From the NCBI GenBank assembly GCA_030762935.1, contig CM060900.1, positions 374,747,132 to 374,811,131 of the forward strand: 64,000 nucleotides of DNA, in the 5' to 3' direction. The position numbers and the translations under genes are program-made. The notes below the pieces were generated by a model, which had not been told where the DNA came from, made no database searches, and saw nothing but the letters and a program-made list of their open reading frames with translations. Position 1 is the first letter of the stretch. Every line of letters begins with the position of its first letter. Shown here one piece after another: positions 57,671 to 64,000 of this stretch. Source of the stretch: Hymenopus coronatus (taxonomy: Eukaryota > Arthropoda > Insecta > Mantodea > Hymenopodidae).

Positions 57671-58125
57671 TCACGGTGTACAAACTCTTTTCTGGCATCC
57701 AACAATTCTCTTCCTTCCTGGCGGGATCCACTCCATTATTCTTTTGGGTGATCTTCCATATTACATACTTTTCGCATGTCTATACCATTCTATTAGTTTA
57801 TGATGAATAAAATCTGAAATTGAACGTACTACTGTAATTTTACGTCCATATACGTTTATGTTAATTCTTATCAAATCTTCACCGATGGCTACCCAGTCTG
57901 TGACATGTTTTCTAAATTTACTTTTTATTAATATAGTATTCCATATTCGGCTCTTTGATTTTTGACACTGCACCATAAAATGCATTAATGAACCTGTATT
58001 TTCCGAGAAATTTAGCTTATGTTCTGATTCTAATAATATCATATCTTGGATTCTAATATGTAATTTTTACATGTCTTTCCAAATTCATTTCTCATTCCCA
58101 GTACGTTAAACGTTCCTATTTTCAT
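57671..58125 (-). pseudogene. LINE relic: endonuclease fragment joined to C-terminal fragment, reverse transcriptase missing
   Basis: On the minus strand, ATG at 58125-58123 opens KIGTFNVLGMRNEFGK, the typical start of an apurinic-type LINE endonuclease. After a frame change, MILLESEHKLNF, then KSKSRIWNTILIKSKF and RKHVTDWVAIGEDLIRININ follow, the middle of that domain (58042 to about 57840). In the same frame comes LIEWYRHAKSM, a TAA, and then PKRIMEWIPPGRKRI, which ends at TGA 57671-57673. The last part matches the far C-terminal region of such LINEs (W.GH..RM...RlPK.I..W.P.GRR.RGRP), normally separated from the endonuclease by the whole reverse transcriptase. The copy therefore has an internal deletion of well over 2 kb in addition to stops and a frameshift. 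Confidence 0.82.
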
Positions 58126-58976
58126 CGAGAGATTCCTCAGCATTTTCGAATATTATTATAATATTATTACACACTAGTTAATCACAAAATATCCCTATTC
58201 TTAATATTAAAACTAGCTGAAAAACTCAATATCACGGAGGGGATTTGAATAAGGGTCTGCCGTATCCATTGAGTTGCTGTGACAACCTGCCAATATGACA
58301 TTTAATCTTCCAACTGATTTTGTGGGTATTTTTTATCTTGTCAAGCAACCAGCATCTCCCTCCAGAGAAACTTTAATAGCGACTACATGCGTAAGTACTT
58401 AGTATCCGGGTAATATCAGCATAGTTATTACCAACTATTATTATTGTATTGGTGTTTCTCGTATATTAATGTTAGCACGGACGGCGGGAGAACCGTGTTC
58501 AAATTCCAGCTGTGACATTGTGTTTTTCTACTGATTATAATAGTAAAAATGCATTCCCAGTGTAACGTAAATACAAGAGAACTGCCAAAATTATAATAAA
58601 AATCCTTATTCTTGTTTTCAATCCCATACTTATAGAATATACAACAAGATGCCAATTAAGGCAGCTGTTTACATTAATAAAACCGTACATTCATATTTGT
58701 TAGTAGGGCGGTATGAGGTGTTTTAGAATTAGTAGATGTTCTTCCCTAATATTTACCTTCTTGAGACCTAAGACCACACATTTAGCCAGGTCAGTTTCTT
58801 ACCAACCTAGCATGAGTTAAAACCCCCTTTTTATGATCAGCACACTGCTACACAGATACAAATAATTGAGCATATGTGTACTGTTTAAATTTTAACACAA
58901 TTATGAATGAAAATTACGAGATATGATAATAGCATAGCTTAATTAAACTGATATTGAGTTTCATTTATAGACGCTC
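58126..58976. other. Interval without recognised features
   Basis: AT-rich; nothing recognised. Confidence 0.4.
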
Positions 58977-59255
58977 TTCTACTATTATGGTTCTCAAAGT
59001 CCCATTCTATATTGGGGTGAAACAGTGCTTAATTTTACTCAGAGGCCTCTTTAGAAGACTTGAGATTCTTTGATGTGCAATAGATCTATGACACGGAATC
59101 AATGGCTTTACTTCCCTTCCGAAGGAAGTCATACTAAGGAATTATTTACACTCGAAAAAATGCATCGCTTTACCTCGGGTTTGAACCCGCCAATTTGGGA
59201 ACCAGAAGCTAGCATGTTACTTCTAGAACACGCAGGACGTCATAGTAGCTTATTT
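58977..59255 (-). mobile_element. SINE-E copy 3
   Basis: Minus strand: 'cctgcgtgttctagaagtaa', 'catgctagcttctggttccc', B-box like 'gcgggttcaaacccgagg', 'gacttccttcggaaggg', 'ctctgagtaaaattaagcac' and 'caatatagaatgggac'. This is the clearest tRNA head of the SINE-E copies. Confidence 0.78.
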
Positions 59256-59481
59256 ACAATTACCCCTCTCTATCCCTCGAAAAGAGATTTTTTCTCTCAA
59301 ACTGAATTATTTACATTTCAGTGTGATGTAAATTAAAAGATGGTAATTTTCCATTTAGCCAGTTTTATATTAACGCAGCTTTTCTAAAAATGTATTAAAT
59401 CATTATTAGAAGTCCCAAATTTTAGTTGACTTTAAGATTCTAGTATGGAAATTTACTTCAGGTTTGTTTTGGAAAACAGTT

Positions 59482-59512
<31 letters not shown>

Positions 59513-60051
59513 CGGATTCACTGAAACAGTTTTGCAGTAGCTAGATCTACACTTATTTTTATTGAAACCACGTGGTTATTTATGACATATCAATAAGGCA
59601 CAATCACTGTTGAGTTTTTTCCTAAAAAGCACCACGAAGTTCTGGAGCACATAAGTTCCATCACCTTCTAAACTGAGTCCATGTGGAACAGTTTCAAATA
59701 ATTCAGACGTACGACGGAACTCATTTTCAGGGCAATGGGATTTTCCCAACGCACTCCAGCGGCTTTTTTTTGTTAGAATTAGCTGTAGGTGCATCTTGCT
59801 CTCATAACACCGACTTTAGCAGGCTCAAAATAACTTCCGATTTAATTCAGGAATCTTAACAAATATAGTTCTTAGAATAAAAACTGCTTTAAGCTGCCAG
59901 AAACCAGCATCGAATTAGCGTACGGTATCACTATTTGGTATTAATAAGCTGCACATCCCCTTAGTGGGATCTTAATAAACCTATTTGAAAATTTGGGAAT
60001 AATTCTCGAAAACATAAAAAGCTCCATATTTTTTTCATTTGTAGTGGCCGC
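59256..60051. other. Interval with a long T run
   Basis: A run of about 26 T lies at 59486-59511, possibly the poly(A) tail of an unrecognised minus-strand retroelement to its left. Nothing else recognised. Confidence 0.4.
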
Positions 60052-60760
60052 CTTTTAAGGGGACACAGACATGCTTTTTAGCGATATTGGTCAAAAATGT
60101 GTTTTGGATTTTTGGTGCAAAACATTTACGATACCTTAAAGCATATCTTTGCAATGTTTGATTTTCCTAAGATGGAAGTAAAGCATGTTTTGGGCACCAT
60201 CTTAAAGCGTTGAGCTGGTTAAATGACTGTCTATGTCAAATTTTAAAGCCATTTTTCTCAAGTTCAGTTTTTTCGTTATTTTCCCTACTAAAAATCTATC
60301 TTTTCCCACAAAAATGTTGCTACAGATTTAAAAAATTTCGCCAATGTGTTTAAGAATATTTGCAATAAAATTGTGTATTGGAATTTTGATATTGGTCATA
60401 GCTTAGTTTTTAAAAACATAATTAACATAACCATGCTCTGTTTTTCTAACTTTTTTAATTTGCGGTTTAAAATATATTTTTATAAAAATCCATCAAATAA
60501 GGGAAAATTATAGTAAAAAAGTTTGTTACAAATATTATAAAAATGGTTTTAAATATTGACACTTACGGTAAATCTGTCGGAGAAGATAGATTTTTAATTT
60601 TGCTAATAGCATTTATATAAATTAATTTATAGATCCAAAATGACGTTACATATTTTGTTGAAACTAGGTATACATATTTCCTTTGTTTCTATGCAAAAAT
60701 CAAAGCTCTAGATATTATACTTAAGAAAATAACTTCTAGCGCTTTGGTGCCCCCTTGGAG
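60052..60760 (+). mobile_element. M element, subfamily 2, copy 2 (about 709 bp)
   Basis: The left end 'cttttaaggggacacagaca' and the complement of the right end 'ccaagggggcacca' form short imperfect inverted repeats. The internal order matches 55183-55885. AT-rich and non-coding. Confidence 0.65.
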
Positions 60761-62169
60761 GATAAGCGTGTTTATGATTACGTCATAAAAGAATGCTTAA
60801 TCAGCTCAAAGCTAAGAATGTGAAATAAACTTTAATATCTAACAGCACATGCATATAAACCAATGAAATACTCACTCATACTGAAGAAGGGGCGGACCCC
60901 ATCTTTGAAGAGAATGCTACACACTCTAGGAATATGCACACACTCTTGTTATATGCACAAACTATTTCTGCAAAGAGAAAATTAAACAAATTAGATATCT
61001 AAATAAAAATCTATATATAGTTTTCTTTAAAGAAGGATATTATGTTCTAAACTGCAATATAATATATATGTATTTTCTACTTGTGATTAATAGTAGTTGT
61101 GGATAATTAGTGTAGTTTAAAAGAGCATCTGGGCTAAACGAACCAACGTAAAACTTGGTGCTAAGAATGCTATCTTCTTGTATTAGCATGCTTTACATTT
61201 AGTTCCTTAAATGATCTAGACTAAAAATGTGTATATTTTAATGCTTACATCAAAAGTCATAATACCTCATTGAAGTTCAATAGGGATAAGAATTGAGCAG
61301 GCCATATAAATTTTAAATAAACTGTTCTAAGTTGGTGTCCACGTGCTTCTAATTGACTTGTGATTAAAGGAAGGAAAACAGAAGTTTCCAAATTCCGCAC
61401 GTAAATGGAAAATTCCCGGCTTATATACCTTATTGGCATTATTTTCCCCAAAATTCTAAATGTTCTTGTGCTTCTAATTACACGATTAAGCGAAGCAAGA
61501 AAGGAATCATGAAACCTTTGCATATAAGTACGAAAATTTTGAGCTTACAGTCTTAACCTATGATATATTCAAAAATATTGGTGTTCCCGTCAAGATATTC
61601 AGTGACTTATTTGTTCGCCTTCTGAGAGCATAAAATCTGCAAGCAGAACATGTATATTCCAGGATATAGATAATATTACTGCAGAGCAGTTTACAAAATA
61701 TTTGCGCCATATTTCGAAAAAATAATCAGTGTTAAATTTGAAAAAAATGTCTATTGGAATCTAACCATAACCAGCAAGGGGTCCAGAATATTTTTGAACT
61801 TCCAAACTGACAGTTTACGTAAATATATCCGGAAAACGGAAAACTTCGATTTCTAGCTTACATACCCTAGTCCACAAATTGCAGATGTTTGGTCCCCTCG
61901 AACAATTCTAAGCAAATATTTATCCGGGCAAATGTCTCATTATCCCGCACTGCTACTTAAATTAAATATATTACGCAGATATTTTCTCTGGTAAGCTGGT
62001 TCTTATGTATACTCGCACCCAATTGGTATATGCATTTTGTGTCATCCTGTAATATAGCAGATTTTGGGGAGAAATTCTGTAGATACTTATAAGAAATTCA
62101 CAAAGCTTATACTCTAATTTTAAACTATTATTTCTTCTTCCTCTTCAGCTATTTGCCCCCTTTATATGG
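60761..62169. other. Interval without recognised features
   Basis: AT-rich. The minus-strand frame at 61257-61523 has no recognisable domain. Confidence 0.35.
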
Positions 62170-62505
62170 CGGACTAAGGACCTCTAGGACTTAGACACCC
62201 AACGCCTGGGATCAAATGCCTGTTGAGGAGCAGAAATACTCTAATTCAGAGAGAGAGAGAGTAGCCAGGTCAGGTGATCATTCCGATGCCTAGTATAAGA
62301 GTAAGGAAGAAGATAATTGCCATAAAATTGATGAAAGAAAATGAGATTATTGCGCAGGTGGTGGAATGAATGAAGGCAAAACTGGAGAATTCGCACCAGA
62401 TGCCCCTTTGTCCAACAAAAAGCCAATATACTGTCCCCTAGTATCGAACTCTGGCTACCTTGGTGAGAGGTGTCCGGTTCTAACCACTCAGCCATGGCGC
62501 CGCCT
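62170..62505 (-). mobile_element. SINE-B copy 3 (tRNA-derived)
   Basis: Minus strand: 'ggcggcgccatggctgagtg' (A-box), 'agagttcgatactagggg' (B-box), 'ggctttttgttggacaaagg', 'tcattcattccaccacctgc', 'aggcatcggaatgatcacct' and 'tgctcctcaacagg'. A short GA run sits near its 3' end. Confidence 0.88.
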
Positions 62506-62571
62506 TTAACAACTTGTTTGTATTAAATATGTAAAGTAAAACTTTAATATTTATTTAAACTTACATGTATA

Positions 62572-63490
62572 AAAATCTGATGTGTTCCATTCAATGACTT
62601 TCTCTACCTGTTCCGCAAACAACGTACTTTTACAAAATATTAATCTTTTATATTTATATCATGCTAATCAAGATACACATGACTAGAGATTGTTTTATTA
62701 TATATGGAGATACCCTACGCTAAAATGATAGTCAAATCATTTAAAAGCTGGTCACTACGTAAAACAATTGAAATCCGGTTCTCTTTACATGGCCAGGAGT
62801 AAAACAAAAAAAGAGGTATGAAACGGAGGAGGGCTTCTTATTTGAGAAAAGTTTAATACTTTTAAAAATGAAACCAATAACAAAGAATAACTTTAAAATG
62901 GTTAGCTCTACAATATATGTATGACATAAATTGTGTTTTAATGAGATCTACATTTTTTGTATAGTACGATTTTTTCTCTCTCTTAAGATTTACCAGTTTT
63001 GCAAAAGCCATTCAGAATAAATAAAACTTCAGGGGCAATTCCCAGGAAATTCAGGATATACATTTTATTTACCAAATAAACGTTCGTAATACACGGCATT
63101 TTAATTGTAATCGTCTGAGCTATATTTTAGAAAATTGAAAATTTCAAAGTATTCCATTTAAAGTATAGTTTGGGGTAGGGTATTTTTCTGAAAATCTTCG
63201 TGTTGCATCGTTACAAAACACTAAACTTAAATATCAAGTTTGGACCAACTATTCCTTTTTATTTATGCTAACCGGAAACACACACACTCAGACAGACACA
63301 TATAAACACCAACAGACAAAGACATACACGGATCATACACGGATCTTTTTCTAAAAATGTTATTTAATGCAGAAGTCATCATAACATATATTTCGGTGAA
63401 ATATTCATATTGAATATTTGGGTGGAATGCAATACCTTCTCTACTTGCATTGTTTACATTGTGCATACGTGCTATAAAAAGTAAAAACCA
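62572..63490 (-). repeat. R1 repeat, full unit, left arm of an inverted pair
   Basis: Tail complement 'aaaaatctgatgtgttccat' and 'gactttctctacctg', all blocks, an expanded CA-rich block b with two 'tacacggatc' repeats, and head complement 'catacgtgctataaaaagta'. Confidence 0.88.
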
Positions 63491-63539
63491 GTTTATATAT
63501 ATGGCATGGTATGGTATCAAGTCTTGCGTAATGATACAT

Positions 63540-64000
63540 CTGTAAAAGTATTTTATATGGATTATTTTTCGAAATGTTCTATTTTCTAAGAAATGACTGT
63601 AAAGATTTTGATGTAAATATCGTATCATAAAATGTTTTATAGCAAATAAAATGTGAATACTGAATTTCTTGGCGAAAGTCACTAAAGCCCTCCTCATTCT
63701 GAAAGAATTTTGCCTAACTGGTAAACCATAAGAGATAGAAAAAGTGAAATCCCACAGAAAATGTAAATATCATTAAAGCACAGTTTCTGTCATATACAGT
63801 TTTTGTAGACCTAACCATTTTAGAGATATTCTTTGTTCTTGGTTTCAATTTTAAAATGCTTAAAGTTTTCTCAAAAGGAAAGTCCTCGTCCGTTTTATTT
63901 ATCCTTTTATTTTACTCCTGGCCATGGAAAGAGAATCGAATTTCAATGACAATCGCATAGCAAAAGCTTTTAAAAGCTTTGACAGTCGCTTTGGCGTATT
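63540..64000 (+). repeat. R1 repeat, blocks d to h, right arm of an inverted pair
   Basis: 'ttctaagaaatgactgtaaa', 'aactggtaaaccataagag', 'tggtttcaattttaaaatgc', 'ttactcctggccatggaaag' and 'aaaagctttgacagtcgc'. It runs off the right edge of the window. Blocks a to c are missing. Confidence 0.85.

Noticed and set aside
57417..57803. 128-codon plus-strand open frame
   Set aside because: It runs antisense to the C-terminal part of the LINE relic at its right end and is hydrophobic, AT-driven sequence elsewhere; no known domain.
63263..63697. 144-codon minus-strand open frame, among the longest in the window
   Set aside because: It spans parts of two oppositely oriented R1 copies and their joint. 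No such frame is kept in other copies and no domain is visible.
1..64000. Bacterial-type features (operons, promoters, terminators, ribosome sites)
   Set aside because: The composition, SINEs, LINEs and microsatellites are those of an animal genome, so such calls would be meaningless here.

Overview
The window reads as non-genic, AT-rich DNA from a large, repeat-dense animal genome. The low coding density, the long AT-rich tracts and the many tRNA-derived SINEs next to decayed LINEs point to an arthropod, most probably an insect (perhaps a cockroach/termite-like or other polyneopteran lineage; this last step is only a guess). I found no host gene that I can support. Every recognisable protein-coding stretch is a broken transposon: four kinds of non-LTR retrotransposon and one hAT DNA transposon.

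The dominant component is an unclassified repeat of about 870 bp, here called R1, present as about 25 copies or pieces on both strands and covering roughly a quarter of the window by my hand count. I describe it by nine blocks in order. a: head with a gtac-rich palindrome, then a 'cacccaaaaattc' and 'ccggaaata' block. b: a TG/CA-rich 'gtctgtggacagc' block. c: 'accgttaaataccaa' to 'gcgacacgaag'. d: 'aaaatggctctaaag'. e: 'gggaatagcc'. f: 'ccgtaagagatagac' to 'ctcgttaaaacac'. g: 'ttggtttcaatttta'. h: 'gttttactcc' to 'gcttttaaaagatttgac'. i: 'ttcccttct' to the tail 'tagagaaagtcatgtgaatg'. R1 occurs alone, head-to-tail (best at 31430-34070) and in inverted pairs (20885-22460, 62572-64000). Its ends repeatedly show the same short inverted motif. 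I know of no described family to assign it to.

Layout. 1-10120: three same-strand copies of a second repeat, R2, separated by a decayed Tx1/L1-like reverse transcriptase split by two nested SINEs, and by R1 pieces. 10121-24200: R1 copies, several SINEs, and a nearly identical 1.5-kb block present twice (13845-15335 and 22337-23837). 24700-30000: an R3 repeat, a 700-bp inverted-terminal-repeat element piece, a full R1 unit and an 815-bp hAT relic with an 8-bp target duplication. 30100-46700: mainly R1, including the three-unit tandem array, a second R3 copy, a complete 700-bp element with terminal inverted repeats, and two small LINE fragments. 46969-49217: the best preserved LINE (reverse transcriptase plus C-terminal zinc knuckle, with one frameshift and one premature stop), followed by a SINE and the 3' end of a Jockey/CR1-like LINE. 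51000-64000: more R1, microsatellites, two further 700-bp elements, and a LINE relic in which an endonuclease fragment is joined directly to a C-terminal fragment.

The elements record a nesting order rather than a working pathway: SINEs lie inside LINE and R1 copies, R1 cuts off a reverse transcriptase fragment at 41302, and the 700-bp element appears to interrupt R3. All coordinates of repeat copies were set by eye and may be off by some tens of bases.
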